NCBI RefSeq assembly: GCF_002261335.1 | Contig: NZ_NEVL01000001.1 | Location: forward strand, 124,001-188,000 | Length of the DNA stretch: 64,000 nucleotides | From: Bordetella genomosp. 1 | GTDB taxonomy: Bacteria; Pseudomonadota; Gammaproteobacteria; Burkholderiales; Burkholderiaceae_B | Reading direction: 5' to 3' | In this document: piece by piece, positions 45,199-57,300 of the stretch | How positions within the stretch are numbered: the stretch's first letter is position 1 | How the letters are laid out: each line of letters begins with the position of its first letter | Position numbers and translations under genes: made by a program | The notes under the pieces: model-generated | Seen by the model: only the letters and a program-made list of their open reading frames with translations | The model's database searches: none | Told to the model about the DNA's origin: nothing

Positions 45199-46050
45199 TC
45201 AGCGTACATGTTTCCAGTAGGCGGCGTTCAGGCGCCAGGCGACGACCAGGAACAGCCCCAGGAAGATCAACACGCCCACGCCGAGCTGGATGCGGAACCG
45301 CTGGACCGGCTCGGCCATCCAGGCCATGAACGCGGTCAGGTCGGCCACGTCGCGGTCGTAAGCGGTGGATTGCGCGGGGTTCAGGGCCTTGAAACGGGCC
45401 TCCGGCTTCTCGCTGCGCCCCGGGGCGGCGGTGGTGGATTCGGTCTTCGTACTGGAAAAACCTTGAGCATCATACAACGTCGTGGTCTTTTCCCATCCCT
45501 CTTTGCCGTCCGAACCCTCGGTTTTGTGGTAGCTGACGCGGGTCAGCTCGCGCGGACCCTGGCGTTCCCAGAGGGCGTGCGGCATGCCGACGCTGGGGAA
45601 AACCAGGTTGTTCCAGCCCGTTTTGGTGCTGGTGTCGCGGTAGAAGGTGCGCAGATAGGTGTAGATGTAATCGGCGCCGCTGGGGCCGGCGTTGACCGAC
45701 TTGGCCCGCGCGATCACGGACAGGTCGGGCGGCATGGTTCCGAACCACTTCTTGGCGTCCGCCGGCGTCATGGCGACCTTCATCAGGTCGCCCACCTTCT
45801 CGCCCGTGAACAGCAGATTGTCGAGGATCTGCTTGTCGGTCAGGCCGATCTCCTGGAGCTTGTTGTAGCGCATCGACTGCGCGCTGTGACAGTTCAGGCA
45901 GTAGTTCACGAACAGCTTGGCGCCGTTCTGCAGCGACGCCAGGTCATTGACCTGGTTGGGCGCGCGGTCGAGGGGGAAGCCGCCCTCTGCGGCGTAGGGG
46001 GCGGTGCACGTGAGCATCAGGGCCACGGCGCCGATCAGCTTTTTGATCAT
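45199..46050 (-). CDS. petC: Cytochrome c1 of the bc1 complex
   Basis: A 283-residue haem protein. A signal peptide (MIKKLIGAVALMLTCTAPYAAEGG) is followed by the haem site CLNCH. The axial Met is expected in the DLMKVAM stretch or the later segment. One C-terminal membrane anchor (FRIQLGVGVLIFLGLFLVVAW) is present. It passes electrons from the Rieske centre to soluble cytochromes. It begins 24 bp after petB. Confidence 0.94.
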   Translation of the reverse strand: MIKKLIGAVALMLTCTAPYAAEGGFPLDRAPNQVNDLASLQNGAKLFVNYCLNCHSAQSMRYNKLQEIGLTDKQILDNLLFTGEKVGDLMKVAMTPADAKKWFGTMPPDLSVIARAKSVNAGPSGADYIYTYLRTFYRDTSTKTGWNNLVFPSVGMPHALWERQGPRELTRVSYHKTEGSDGKEGWEKTTTLYDAQGFSSTKTESTTAAPGRSEKPEARFKALNPAQSTAYDRDVADLTAFMAWMAEPVQRFRIQLGVGVLIFLGLFLVVAWRLNAAYWKHVR

Positions 46051-46074
46051 GGTCGTTCCGTTTGCGTGTTGGGC

Positions 46075-47466
46075 TCAGTGGGGATGGAAGGTCACGCGGG
46101 CGGGCACCGGCTTGAAGGTGCCCAGGCGGCTCCACACGGGCATCAGGAAGAAGAAGCCCAGGTAGATCACCGTGCCGATCTGCGACGTGAGGTTGAACGC
46201 GTCGCTCGGCGGTTGCGTGCCCAGATAACCCAGCACCAGGAAGTTGACGATGAAGATGCCATACAGCCATTTGTGCCAGCCCGGCCGGTAGCGGATCGAC
46301 TTGACCGGTGAGTGGTCGAGCCACGGCAGGAAGAACAGGATCACGACCGCGCCGCCCATCGCCACCACGCCCCAGAACTTGGCGTCGATGGTCTTGAGCA
46401 GCACCGCCACCACGATCAGCACCGCCGTGGGCAGCACGCGCACCAACAGGTTGCGCGAGCGGCTGGTGATGAACAGCGCGATGGCCCCGAGCACCGCGGC
46501 ACCGGCCAGCACCCAGGTGAACTCCGAGGTGGTGGCGCGCAGCATCGAGTAGAACGGCGTGAAATACCAGACCGGTGCGATGTGCGGCGGCGTCTTGAGC
46601 GGATCGGCCGGGATGAAGTTGTTGTACTCGAGGAAGTAGCCGCCCATCTCGGGCGCGAAGAACACGATGGCGAAGAAGACGATCAGGAATCCCGCCACGC
46701 CCATGATGTCGTGCACCGTGTAGAACGGATGGAACGGGATGCCGTCGGCGGGCCGGCCGTAGCGGTCTTTCGGGCCTTCCTTGATCTCGATGCCGTCCGG
46801 GTTGTTCGAGCCGACCTCGTGCAGCGCCACCAGGTGCGCGGCCACCAGCCCGATCAGCACCAGCGGAATCGCGATCACGTGGAACGAGAAGAAGCGATTG
46901 AGCGTGGCATCGGACACGACGTAGTCGCCGCGGATCCAGATCGAGAGGTCGGGGCCGATGAACGGGATGGCGGAGAACAGGTTCACGATCACCTGCGCGC
47001 CCCAGTACGACATCTGGCCCCACGGCAGCAGATAGCCGAAGAAGGCTTCCGCCATCAGACAGAGGAAGATCGCCACGCCGAAGACCCACACCAGCTCGCG
47101 CGGCTTGCGGTACGAGCCGTAGAACAGGCCGCGCAGCATGTGCAGGTAGACCACGACGAAGAACATCGAGGCGCCGGTCGAGTGCATGTAGCGCACCAGC
47201 CAGCCCCACGGCACTTCACGCATGATGTATTCGACCGACTGGAACGCGCGTTCGGCGTCGGGCTTGTAGTGCATCACCAGGAAGATGCCGGTGACGATCT
47301 GGATCACCAGCACCAGGAGCGCGAGCGAGCCAAAGAAATACCAGAAGTTGAAATTCTTGGGGGCGTAGTACTCGGACAGGTGCGCTTTCCAGGTGGAGGT
47401 CACCGGGAAACGCCGGTCCAGCCAGCCCAACAGGCCTGTTGTCTCGACTGTTTTATCGCCAGCCAT
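46075..47466 (-). CDS. petB: Cytochrome b of the bc1 complex
   Basis: A 463-residue membrane protein with eight or more helices. The haem-ligand pairs are in YMHSTGASMFFVVVYLH and FFSFHVIAIPLVLIGLVAAH. The quinol-site motif reads PVWY (residues 298-301) instead of PEWY. It oxidises quinol and pumps protons via the Q cycle. Middle gene of petA-petB-petC. Confidence 0.95.
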   Translation of the reverse strand: MAGDKTVETTGLLGWLDRRFPVTSTWKAHLSEYYAPKNFNFWYFFGSLALLVLVIQIVTGIFLVMHYKPDAERAFQSVEYIMREVPWGWLVRYMHSTGASMFFVVVYLHMLRGLFYGSYRKPRELVWVFGVAIFLCLMAEAFFGYLLPWGQMSYWGAQVIVNLFSAIPFIGPDLSIWIRGDYVVSDATLNRFFSFHVIAIPLVLIGLVAAHLVALHEVGSNNPDGIEIKEGPKDRYGRPADGIPFHPFYTVHDIMGVAGFLIVFFAIVFFAPEMGGYFLEYNNFIPADPLKTPPHIAPVWYFTPFYSMLRATTSEFTWVLAGAAVLGAIALFITSRSRNLLVRVLPTAVLIVVAVLLKTIDAKFWGVVAMGGAVVILFFLPWLDHSPVKSIRYRPGWHKWLYGIFIVNFLVLGYLGTQPPSDAFNLTSQIGTVIYLGFFFLMPVWSRLGTFKPVPARVTFHPH

Positions 47467-47561
47467 AACGGCTCCTTCTCTATTCTCTTGTACGTGGCGT
47501 ATTTGCTGCGATTACGGCAAAGGCCCGATCGGATTCCGGTCGGGAAGACGGCGGAACGCGC

Positions 47562-48203
47562 TCAGGCCTTGTTGTCTTCGTCGACACCCACGATCAGGCG
47601 TGTGTCGCTCAAATACTGATACGGAGGAACTTCGAGATTGTCTGGCGCAGGCTTGTTTTTATAGACGCGGCCAGCGAGATCGAACGTGGAGCCATGGCAG
47701 GGGCAGAGAAAGCCGCCCTGCCAGTTGGCGGGCATGCCCGCACCGGCGCCGGATTCGAAGTGAGGGGTGGGTGAACACCCCAGATGGGTACAGATGCCGA
47801 CACAGACGAACAGGTCGGGCTTGCGTGACCGGTATTCGTTCTTGGCGTAGGCGGGAGTGAAGTCGGGGCGATCGGAATCGGGATCGGCCACCAGGGCGTT
47901 CTGCGACGCGATGCTCTTGAGTTGCTCATCGGAGCGGCGCAGGATCCAGACCGGTTTACCGCGCCACTCGACGGTGCGCATCTGGCCGGGGGCCAGGTCG
48001 CCGACATCGACTTCGACGGGGGCGCCCGCGGCGCGGGCTTTTGCGGACGGAGCGAAAGTACTGACGAAGGGCACGGCCGCTGCAGCTCCGGCTACACCCC
48101 CCACCGCACAGGCGGTGGTCACCCAGAAACGTCGGGAAGGATCGGGCGGCAGATTGGGATCAACTGCACCGTCCTCGTCGTGCAACAGCGTATCCTGACT
48201 CAT
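47562..48203 (-). CDS. petA: Rieske iron-sulfur subunit of the bc1 complex
   Basis: The protein has 213 residues. A twin-arginine signal-anchor (SRRFWVTTACAVGG) means export by the Tat system, whose genes lie at 51.5-53.2 kb. The [2Fe-2S] ligands are in CTHLGCSP and CPCHGS. First gene of the pet operon; a TATAAT lies about 92 bp upstream. Confidence 0.96.
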   Translation of the reverse strand: MSQDTLLHDEDGAVDPNLPPDPSRRFWVTTACAVGGVAGAAAAVPFVSTFAPSAKARAAGAPVEVDVGDLAPGQMRTVEWRGKPVWILRRSDEQLKSIASQNALVADPDSDRPDFTPAYAKNEYRSRKPDLFVCVGICTHLGCSPTPHFESGAGAGMPANWQGGFLCPCHGSTFDLAGRVYKNKPAPDNLEVPPYQYLSDTRLIVGVDEDNKA

Positions 48204-48294
48204 TTCCTATCCTTGTTGGCGCAGCATGCCCTGGAATAGCATCAGGGTTGCCGCGTCCGTTTTGCGGGGAAGATGTACAGCATAGCAACCGCGT

Positions 48295-48300
48295 ATTATA
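48295..48300 (-). promoter_or_regulatory. Putative -10 of the petABC promoter
   Basis: A perfect TATAAT on the minus strand in the 139-bp gap between petA and mscL; no clear -35 is seen. It gives a leader of about 85 nt. Confidence 0.6.
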
Positions 48301-48342
48301 GCCTTAGCCCAAGCCCGGGCGTGTTGTTATTAGGGGGTATGC

Positions 48343-48810
48343 ATGAGTAAAGCCACAGGTTTCCTGAAGGAATTCCGCGATTTTGCCGTCAAGGGCAATG
48401 CTGTCGACCTCGCAGTCGGTGTGATCATCGGCGCTGCGTTCGGCAAGATCGTCGACTCGATCGTCAGGGACATCGTCATGCCGCTGGTGAGCTGGATCCT
48501 CGGCGGCCAGGTCGACTTCACCAACAAGTTCTGGGTCTTGCGCCTGCCCGAGGGCTATACCGGACCGATGACCTATGCCGACCTCACGAAGGCGGGCGCC
48601 AACGTGCTGGCCTGGGGCAACTTCCTCACGATCCTGATCAACTTCATCCTGCTGGCGTTCGTGATCTTCTGGATGGTCAAGGCCATCAACGCCGCGCGCC
48701 ACAAGCCCGAGCCGGTGAAGGAAGAGAAGCCGGCCGCCCCGCCCGAAGACGTGGTGGTGCTGCGCGAAATCCGCGACCTGCTGCAGCAGAAGAAAGACAC
48801 CACGCTGTAA
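48343..48810 (+). CDS. mscL: Large-conductance mechanosensitive channel
   Basis: A 155-residue channel that opens under high membrane tension to release solutes. It begins [36 protein letters not shown] with the pore helix. The second helix is [20 protein letters not shown], and a charged cytoplasmic helix ends the protein. Divergent from petA; single gene. Confidence 0.96.
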   Translation: MSKATGFLKEFRDFAVKGNAVDLAVGVIIGAAFGKIVDSIVRDIVMPLVSWILGGQVDFTNKFWVLRLPEGYTGPMTYADLTKAGANVLAWGNFLTILINFILLAFVIFWMVKAINAARHKPEPVKEEKPAAPPEDVVVLREIRDLLQQKKDTTL

Positions 48811-48841
48811 GCACGGCGGGCCGCCCGCGCGGCCCGCGCGT

Positions 48842-49618
48842 TCAGACCGGGTTGTCGATGTCGACGAACTCGACGCGCACGCCGAAGGCCTCGGCCACGG
48901 CATTGCCCAGGGCCTGCACGCCGTAGCGTTCGGTGGCGTGGTGGCCGGCGCCGATGAAGCCCGTGCCCGTCTCGCGTGCGAGATGGGTGGTGGGCTCGGA
49001 CGCCTCGCCGGTGATGTACACGGTCGCGCCGGCGTCGACCGCGTCGGCCATCATGCCCTGTGCCCCACCGGTGCACCACGCGACGCGCCCGACCTGCTGG
49101 TCAGGCTCGCCGACCAGCAGGGGCGCGCGGCCCAGCCGCGCCTGCACCTGTTCGGCGAGCTGGCCCAGCGTCTGCACGCCGGGCGCGCCGCCCAGCCACA
49201 CCAGGTTGTCGTGGCCACAGGTCAGCGGCGTGCCGTCGTCGCGGCGCGCGGGTTCGAGCCCGAGCACGCGCGCCAGCTGTGCGTTGTTGCCCAGCGTGGG
49301 ATGCGCGTCGAGCGGCAGGTGGTAGGCGAACAGGTTGAGCTCGTGCGCCAGCGTGAGCGCGAGGCGGGTACGCTTGGGCCCGCGCACGCGCGCGTCTTCG
49401 TTTTTCCAGAACCAGCCGTGGTGTACCAGCACCGCGTCGGCGCCGCGCGCGATCGCGGCGCGCAGCAAGGCCTCGCTGGCCGTCACGCCGGTGATAATGT
49501 GCTTAATTTTGTTCTTGCCCTCGACCTGCAGGCCATTCGGGCAGTAGTCGCGAAAGCGGCTTGCCTGCAGGGTGTCGTCCAGCCAGGCGGCCAGTGCGCG
49601 GGTCTCGATCGTCTTCAT
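48842..49618 (-). CDS. Nif3-like dinuclear metal-centre protein
   Basis: A 258-residue YbgI/Nif3 family protein. Metal ligands are visible in [11 protein letters not shown] and near the end in [15 protein letters not shown]. Proposed as a GTP cyclohydrolase I type 2 relative, but the true activity is unsettled. Divergent from the DegS-like protease, 20 bp apart. Confidence 0.9.
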   Translation of the reverse strand: MKTIETRALAAWLDDTLQASRFRDYCPNGLQVEGKNKIKHIITGVTASEALLRAAIARGADAVLVHHGWFWKNEDARVRGPKRTRLALTLAHELNLFAYHLPLDAHPTLGNNAQLARVLGLEPARRDDGTPLTCGHDNLVWLGGAPGVQTLGQLAEQVQARLGRAPLLVGEPDQQVGRVAWCTGGAQGMMADAVDAGATVYITGEASEPTTHLARETGTGFIGAGHHATERYGVQALGNAVAEAFGVRVEFVDIDNPV

Positions 49619-49638
49619 TGCTTGCCCTGTGGAAAGTT

Positions 49639-50778
<1,140 letters not shown>

Positions 50779-50902
50779 GACAGCGACCGCGCTGCGCGGC
50801 CAGCAGAGGCCGCTGGCGCGGCGTTCGGACGCGCGGCGGGGGCGTGGGTGGGTCCAGGCGCGCGCGGTGCGCAGCGGGCCGCTGGCGGCTTCGGCGGTGG
50901 AT

Positions 50903-51367
50903 TCAGTGCCGGGCGGGCCCGGCCGGTGCGCGTGGCGGGGCGGCGGCGTGCGTGAGCGGCTCAGCGCCCGCCTCGGCATCGCCCTGGGCGGCAGGCGGCG
51001 TGCTCACGCCATGCACCAGCATTCTCACCACCGACACCACGCGGCGCTTCGCGGCCAGGTCGAGCGGGGCGGTGAGCGCCAGCAGCTCGCGCTGGTAGCC
51101 GTCGGCCTCGGCCGCTTCGGCGGGCGAGGGATCGTGGGGCAGATCGGCAGGCGTGAGCGTGCCGACCAGGCCTTCGGCCAGCCACGCGGTGGTGGTGTCG
51201 AGGGCGGCGGCGAGGCGCTTGAGGGTATCGGTGCGCGGCGCGTAGCCGCTGCGCATGAGGATTCGGTGTATCGATGCTTGCGGCACGCCCGAGATCCGCG
51301 CCAACTGGCTCTGGCTGTGGATCCCGCGCCATCGCATCTGCTTGCGTAATCGGTCGGCCAGGCTCAT
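50903..51367 (-). CDS. XRE-family helix-turn-helix protein
   Basis: A 154-residue protein with an N-terminal Cro/C1-type HTH at about 1-65 (SQSQLARISGVPQASIHRIL) and an Ala/Pro-rich, otherwise unremarkable C-terminal part. No toxin or phage neighbour is seen. Target genes are unknown. Confidence 0.85.
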   Translation of the reverse strand: MSLADRLRKQMRWRGIHSQSQLARISGVPQASIHRILMRSGYAPRTDTLKRLAAALDTTTAWLAEGLVGTLTPADLPHDPSPAEAAEADGYQRELLALTAPLDLAAKRRVVSVVRMLVHGVSTPPAAQGDAEAGAEPLTHAAAPPRAPAGPARH

Positions 51368-51496
51368 GTCGGCGACTCTACGTCCGCCGGCGGGTCCGTG
51401 CGTGTGGGAAATTTCCGAAGCAAGCGTGGGACGGCGCCGAAGCGATATCCGGCCCGACCGGCCGTCCTCCGCGCAGCGCGGCGACGGCCCGTGGAA

Positions 51497-52291
51497 TCAG
51501 TTGCGCTCGGTGAGCGAGCCGTCGGCGCTGTCGGCGCCGCCGCGTGGCGTGGGCTTGATCATGCGTGCGACCAGCAGCCCGAGCTCGTAGAGCAGGCACA
51601 GCGGCACGGCCAGCATGAACTGGCTCACCACGTCGGGCGGCGTGACGATGGCGGCGATCACGAACGCGCCCACCACCACATAGCCGCGCGCGGCGCGCAG
51701 CTTGGCCACGTCGACCAGGCCCGTCTTCACGAGCAGCACCACCGCCACCGGCACCTCGAAGGTGATGCCGAAGGCGAGGAACATGGTCATGACGAAGCTG
51801 AGATAGGCCTCGATGTCCGGGGCCGGCGTGATCGATTGCGGCGCGAAGGTCGCAATGAAGTGGAACACCGTGCGGAACACGAAGAAGTAGCAGAACGCCA
51901 TGCCCAGGATGAACAGCAGCGTGCTCGAGATGATGAGCGGCATCGCCAGGCGCTTTTCGTGGCGATACAGGCCGGGCGCCACGAAGGCCCAGGCTTGGTA
52001 CAGCACGATCGGCAGCGCCAGCACGAACGCCGCCATCATCGTGACCTTGACCGGCACCATGAACGGCGTGATCACGCCGGTGGCGATCATGCGCGTGCCT
52101 TCGGGCAGCGAGGCCAGCATGGGCTGGGCCAGCACGTCGTAGATGGCCGAGGCGCCGGGATAGATGAACAGCACGATGAACACGGCCAGCACGGCGCCCG
52201 CGGCGCGCAGCAGCCGGGTGCGCAGCTCCACCAGGTGGGAGATGAAGCTGTCCTGCTGCATCTCTTCTTCGTTGTTGACCTGCTGGTTCAC
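51497..52291 (-). CDS. tatC: Sec-independent protein translocase TatC
   Basis: A 264-residue protein with six helices that recognises twin-arginine signals. The N-terminal FISHLVELRTRLLRAAGAV motif and PALYRHEKRL-type loop (PGLYRHEKRLAMPL) are typical. Its ATG overlaps the tatB stop (ATGA). Last gene of the long mlaC/his/tat-direction cluster in this window. Confidence 0.96.
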   Translation of the reverse strand: MNQQVNNEEEMQQDSFISHLVELRTRLLRAAGAVLAVFIVLFIYPGASAIYDVLAQPMLASLPEGTRMIATGVITPFMVPVKVTMMAAFVLALPIVLYQAWAFVAPGLYRHEKRLAMPLIISSTLLFILGMAFCYFFVFRTVFHFIATFAPQSITPAPDIEAYLSFVMTMFLAFGITFEVPVAVVLLVKTGLVDVAKLRAARGYVVVGAFVIAAIVTPPDVVSQFMLAVPLCLLYELGLLVARMIKPTPRGGADSADGSLTERN

Positions 52292-52857
52292 GATTGCGTA
52301 CCGGAAGACGGGTTCTTGGGCGGGAGCGCGGGCGAGGGTTCCGGCGCGGGCGTAGGTGCGGGGGCGGGCACCGGCGCCGGTGCAGGCGTAGGTGCGGGGG
52401 CAGGCACCGGCGCGGCGGCCGGCGCCGGGGGCGGCGCGATGCGGCGTTCGGGCTCGACGGCCGGGGGCGCCACGGCGGGGCTCGGCTCGGAGCTCACGAT
52501 GGGACTGCCGGCGGCGGTGCCGGGCGCGGGCGTCGCGGCGCCGCTCTGGGCCACGGCGCGGGCGGTATCGTCGAGTTCGGCGCGCAGCGAGTCGCTGGTG
52601 GCGCGGAACGAATCGGAGGCCTCGCGCACCGACGATTGCACGTCGTGGGCGGCGTCGTCCATTTCGCGCTTGAACTTGCGCAGCTCGTCGAGCTCCATCT
52701 CGCGCTGGATGTCGGACTTGACGTCGTTGACGTAACGCTGCGCGCGGCCCAGCAGGTGGCCGACGGTGCGGGCCACTTTGGGCAGGCGTTCGGGGCCGAT
52801 GACGACGAGCGCCACGACGCCGATCACGAGCAGTTCGGTGAAGCTGACATCAAACAT
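52288..52857 (-). CDS. tatB: Sec-independent protein translocase TatB
   Basis: The protein has 189 residues. The N-terminal helix FDVSFTELLVIGVVALVVIG with the conserved Glu and PERLPKVARTVGHLLGR amphipathic helix is typical. The C-terminal third is Pro/Ala-rich and encoded partly by a 36-bp tandem repeat (12-residue period). That tail is dispensable in the family, so length variation is plausible. Confidence 0.94.
   Translation of the reverse strand: MFDVSFTELLVIGVVALVVIGPERLPKVARTVGHLLGRAQRYVNDVKSDIQREMELDELRKFKREMDDAAHDVQSSVREASDSFRATSDSLRAELDDTARAVAQSGAATPAPGTAAGSPIVSSEPSPAVAPPAVEPERRIAPPPAPAAAPVPAPAPTPAPAPVPAPAPTPAPEPSPALPPKNPSSGTQS
52349..52414. repeat. 36-bp tandem repeat within tatB
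   Basis: Two near-identical copies (52349-52378 and 52385-52414; they share GGCGTAGGTGCGGGGGC and GGCACCGGCGC with one mismatch) lie 36 bp apart, in frame, encoding the PVPAPAPTPAPA period. Confidence 0.8.
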
Positions 52858-52954
52858 GCGAGGGCCGCCAGAATGAAAGAATGCGTCCGGGGCGAAGCGT
52901 GCGCGGCGCGCTCCCTCTCACGAGGGGCGCGCCGGTGCGCACTGCGTCGGGCGA

Positions 52955-53179
52955 TCAGGAGTTGTGCTTTTCCTTGGCCTGCACGTCGATGGTGTCGTCG
53001 GCGCGCTGCTGGGTGACCTGCTCGGCGGGCTTGTCGGCGTTGGCGTCTTTCATGCCTTCCTTGAAGCCCTTCACGGCGCCACCGAGGTCGGTGCCGATGT
53101 TGCGCAGTTTCTTGGTGCCGAAAATCAGGGCAACGATGACCAGGACGATCAACCAATGCCAAATGCTGAAGCTACCCAT
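52955..53179 (-). CDS. tatA: Sec-independent protein translocase TatA
   Basis: A 74-residue protein: one helix ([17 protein letters not shown]) with the FGTKKLRN hinge, an amphipathic helix and a charged tail. Forms the Tat pore. Start at 53177-53179 (MGSFSIW); the upstream in-frame residues belong to the hinT region. Confidence 0.95.
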   Translation of the reverse strand: MGSFSIWHWLIVLVIVALIFGTKKLRNIGTDLGGAVKGFKEGMKDANADKPAEQVTQQRADDTIDVQAKEKHNS

Positions 53180-53195
53180 GTGGGATCTCCGTGGT

Positions 53196-53564
53196 TTACG
53201 CGTTGGGGGCCGTGCGTCCCTGCCAGGGACGCGAACCGCCGATGATGTGGAAATGCAGGTGCGGAACTTCCTGGCCGCCTTCGATGCCGGAATTGGCCAA
53301 GACACGGAAGCCGCCCTCGGGACCGGGGTTGCAGCCGTTTTCGGCTGCGAGGCGGGGAACCAGCGTCATCATTCTACCCAACCACTCCGCATCCTGCGGC
53401 GTGATGTCCTGCATCGACACCACATGGCGGCGCGGAATCAGCAGCAGGTGGACGGGGGCGGCCGGATTGATGTCCTTGAAGGCGACGAATTCGTCGTCTT
53501 CGTAGACCTTGGTGGCCGGAATGTCGCCGCGGGCGATCTTGCAGAAAAGACAGTTATCGCTCAT
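53196..53564 (-). CDS. hinT: HIT-family nucleotide hydrolase, HinT-like
   Basis: A 122-residue purine-nucleoside phosphoramidase. It opens [17 protein letters not shown] and carries the histidine triad HLHFHIIGG. Start chosen at 53562-53564. Cotranscribed between hisE and tatA. Confidence 0.93.
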   Translation of the reverse strand: MSDNCLFCKIARGDIPATKVYEDDEFVAFKDINPAAPVHLLLIPRRHVVSMQDITPQDAEWLGRMMTLVPRLAAENGCNPGPEGGFRVLANSGIEGGQEVPHLHFHIIGGSRPWQGRTAPNA

Positions 53565-53578
53565 TTCGGGTTCCGTGC

Positions 53579-53929
53579 TCAGCCGGCGGGACGCCGCGCT
53601 TTCTCTTCGAGCCCCGACAGACCTTCGCGCCGCGCCAGTTCGGCCAGCACGTCCTCGGGACGCAAATTGTAATGAGTCAGGGCCACCAGGCAATGGAACC
53701 ACAGATCAGCGGTTTCACTGATGATGCGGTCGGGCTGGTTGTCTTTCGCGGCCATGACCAGCTCGGTGGCCTCCTCGCCGATCTTCTTGAGGAACGCGTC
53801 CGGACCCTTGGCCAGCAGCTTGGCCACGTAGGAGGACTGCGGATCGCCGCCGTTGGCGGGCCGGCGCGACTCGAGGGTGTCGGCCACGCGGGCCAGCACG
53901 TCGCCGGTGGTGAGAGGGGTATCGCTCAT
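53579..53929 (-). CDS. hisE: Phosphoribosyl-ATP pyrophosphatase
   Basis: A 116-residue enzyme of the second step of histidine synthesis. The all-alpha NTP-pyrophosphatase motif is visible as [16 protein letters not shown] and [15 protein letters not shown]. Start overlaps the hisI stop (ATGA). In this organism hisI and hisE are separate genes. Confidence 0.95.
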   Translation of the reverse strand: MSDTPLTTGDVLARVADTLESRRPANGGDPQSSYVAKLLAKGPDAFLKKIGEEATELVMAAKDNQPDRIISETADLWFHCLVALTHYNLRPEDVLAELARREGLSGLEEKARRPAG

Positions 53930-54330
53930 TTGTAGATCAGCTCGGGGTCTTTCAGGACCGGATCGACGGTGGTCCAGGCGGCCTCGCTGCCCTCGCCGTC
54001 GAGACGGCGATAGAAGCAGCTCGCGCGGCCGGTGTGGCAGGCGATGCCGCCGGCCTGGTGCACCTTGAGCAGGACCACGTCGCCATCGCAATCGAGCCGC
54101 AACTCGTGTACCTGCTGTTGGTGGCCGGATTCCTCGCCCTTGCGCCACAGGCGCTTGCGCGAACGCGACCAATACACCGCGCGGCCGGTGGCGGCGGTTT
54201 CGGCCAGGGATTCGGCATTCATCCAGGCCACCATCAGGATCTGGCCGTTTTCGGCGTCCTGGGCGATGGCGGGGATGAGGCCGTTGTCGTCGAACACGAC
54301 GTCCGACAGCCAGCTGGGGGCGGTGGTCAT
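53926..54330 (-). CDS. hisI: Phosphoribosyl-AMP cyclohydrolase
   Basis: A 134-residue enzyme that opens the purine ring. Zinc and magnesium ligands are in [16 protein letters not shown] and [12 protein letters not shown]. Lies between hisF and hisE. Confidence 0.95.
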   Translation of the reverse strand: MTTAPSWLSDVVFDDNGLIPAIAQDAENGQILMVAWMNAESLAETAATGRAVYWSRSRKRLWRKGEESGHQQQVHELRLDCDGDVVLLKVHQAGGIACHTGRASCFYRRLDGEGSEAAWTTVDPVLKDPELIYK

Positions 54331-54337
54331 GGGAATC

Positions 54338-55137
<800 letters not shown>

Positions 55138-55141
<4 letters not shown>

Positions 55142-55878
55142 TGCGTCAGTTCGTCGGCCCGGGCCTGGGCGGCCTGGAAGTCGAGCGTGCCTTCGTAGAT
55201 GCTGCGGCCCAGGATGGCGCCTTCGACGCCCTCGGACTCGACCGCGCACAGCGCTTCGATGTCGGGCATGCCGGCGATGCCGCCGGAGGCGTAGACGGGG
55301 ATGCGGACGTGCTGGGCCAGGCGCACGGTGGCGTCGACGTTCACGCCCGACAGCATGCCGTCGCGGCCGATGTCGGTGTAGATGATGGCTTCGCAGCCGT
55401 AGTCTTCGAACTTCTTGGCCAGGTCGAGCACGTCGTGGCGGGTGAGCTTGCTCCAGCCGTCGGTGGCGATCTTGCCGTCGCGGGCGTCGAGGCCCACGAT
55501 GATCTGGCCCGGGAACGCGCCGCAGGCATCGTGCAGGAAGCCGGGATTCTTCACGGCGGCCGTGCCGATGATCACGTACGAGATGCCGGCGTCGAGATAG
55601 CGCTCGATCGTGTCGAGGTCGCGGATGCCGCCGCCGATCTGCACCGGGATGTCGTCGCCCACGGCGTCGAGGATGGCCTTGATCGGGGCTTCATTGAGCG
55701 GCTTGCCGGCCACGGCGCCGTTGAGGTCGACCAGATGGAGGCGGCGCGCGCCCTGGTCGAGCCAGCGGGTGGCCATGGCGGCGGGGTCTTCGGAGAACAC
55801 CGTTGCATCGTCCAGGTCTCCCTGGCGCAGGCGCACACAGCGCCCGTCTTTGAGATCGATGGCGGGGATCAGCAGCAT
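55138..55878 (-). CDS. hisA: ProFAR isomerase
   Basis: A 246-residue barrel homologous to HisF. The catalytic Asp residues are in [13 protein letters not shown] and [11 protein letters not shown]. Between hisH and hisF. Confidence 0.97.
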
Positions 55879-55942
55879 GGTGGTCGTGAGCGTAAAAAAT
55901 CGGGTTGGAAAAAAGGCCGGCCAGGGCTACGTCTTGGGACGG

Positions 55943-56629
55943 TTACGGCTGCCAGTCTACAAAATTGCGGTACAGGCGCAAACCGTGCGCGGCGCTCTTT
56001 TCGGGGTGGAACTGCACCGCGAAAATGTTACTGGCGGCCACGGCGCAGGTAAAGGCGAGCCCATAATCGCTTTCCCCCACGGTGAGCGCCGGATCGGCCG
56101 GCACGGCGTAATAGCTGTGGACGAAATAGAAATGGGTGTCGTCGGGAATGCCGTCCCACAGGGGATGAGAGCGCGTCTGGCGCACTTTGTTCCATCCCAT
56201 GTGCGGAACCTTCAACCGCTCGGGCGCGCCGGGGGCCGGCAACGGGCCGGTGGCGCCGTCGGCATCGGCCTGCACCACGTCGGCGAACTCGGCGCCCGCG
56301 AAGCGGCGCACCTCGCCCGGAAACACCGACAGGCACGGCGTGTCGCCTTCCCGGCTGGATTCGAACAGCATCTGCTCGCCCACGCACACGCCCAGCAGCG
56401 GCTTGCTGCGGGCGGCGGCCAGCACGGCGTCGCGCAGGCCCGATTCGTTGAGGGTGCGCATGCAGTCGGGCATGGCGCCCTGGCCCGGGAACACCACGCG
56501 GTCGGCGGCGGCGATCTGGTCGGGACGATTGCAGATACGGATGTCGGCGTCGGGGGCGGCGTATTGCAGCGCGCGCGCCACGGAATGGAAATTGCCCATG
56601 CCGTAGTCGACGATGGCGATAGTGCTCAC
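55943..56629 (-). CDS. hisH: Imidazole glycerol-phosphate synthase, glutamine amidotransferase subunit
   Basis: A 228-residue class I amidotransferase. The nucleophile is in [12 protein letters not shown]; His and Glu in AVQFHPEKS. Supplies ammonia to HisF. Separated from hisA by 64 bp and hisB by 82 bp, wider than elsewhere in the operon. Confidence 0.96.
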   Translation of the reverse strand: MSTIAIVDYGMGNFHSVARALQYAAPDADIRICNRPDQIAAADRVVFPGQGAMPDCMRTLNESGLRDAVLAAARSKPLLGVCVGEQMLFESSREGDTPCLSVFPGEVRRFAGAEFADVVQADADGATGPLPAPGAPERLKVPHMGWNKVRQTRSHPLWDGIPDDTHFYFVHSYYAVPADPALTVGESDYGLAFTCAVAASNIFAVQFHPEKSAAHGLRLYRNFVDWQP

Positions 56630-56711
56630 TTGGGTCTGCCTGGTGAGGAGTGGCGCTCGATGACGCGAAAGAATGGCGGCGGACGGGCGCCGGCGCGGCG
56701 CCCTGCCCCGA

Positions 56712-57299
56712 TTACAGCACGCCCTTGGTCGACGGGATCACGTCGCCCATGCGCGGATCGACTTCCATGGCCATGCGCAGCGCGCGGCCGAAGGCCTTGA
56801 ACACGGTTTCGCACTGGTGGTGGGCGTTGAAGCCGCGCAGGTTGTCGATGTGCAGGGTCATGAGGGCGTGGTTGACCAGGCCCTGGAAGAATTCGCGGGT
56901 GAGGTCGACGTCGAAGTTGCCGATGCGGGCGCGGGTGAAATCGATGTGGTATTCGAGGCCGGGACGGCCCGAGAAATCGATCACGACGCGCGACAGCGCT
57001 TCGTCGAGCGGCACGTAGGCGTGGCCGTAGCGGCGCAGGCCTGCCTTGTTGCCGATCGCCTGGGCGATGGCCATGCCGAGCGTGATGCCGACGTCTTCGA
57101 CGGTGTGGTGCGCGTCGATGTGCAGGTCACCCTCGGCCTTGATGTCGAGGTCGACCAGGCCGTGGCGCGCGATCTGGTCGAGCATGTGATCGAGGAACGG
57201 CACGCCCGTATCGATGGTCTGCTTGCCGGTGCCGTCGAGGTTGATGGCCACGCGGATGCGCGTTTCGTTGGTGTTGCGGATGATTTCTGCGGTACGCAT
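56712..57299 (-). CDS. hisB: Imidazoleglycerol-phosphate dehydratase
   Basis: A 195-residue monofunctional enzyme (no phosphatase domain). Manganese-binding His clusters are visible in [21 protein letters not shown] and FNAHHQCE. Starts one base after hisC ends. Confidence 0.96.
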   Translation of the reverse strand: MRTAEIIRNTNETRIRVAINLDGTGKQTIDTGVPFLDHMLDQIARHGLVDLDIKAEGDLHIDAHHTVEDVGITLGMAIAQAIGNKAGLRRYGHAYVPLDEALSRVVIDFSGRPGLEYHIDFTRARIGNFDVDLTREFFQGLVNHALMTLHIDNLRGFNAHHQCETVFKAFGRALRMAMEVDPRMGDVIPSTKGVL

Positions 57300-57300
57300 G

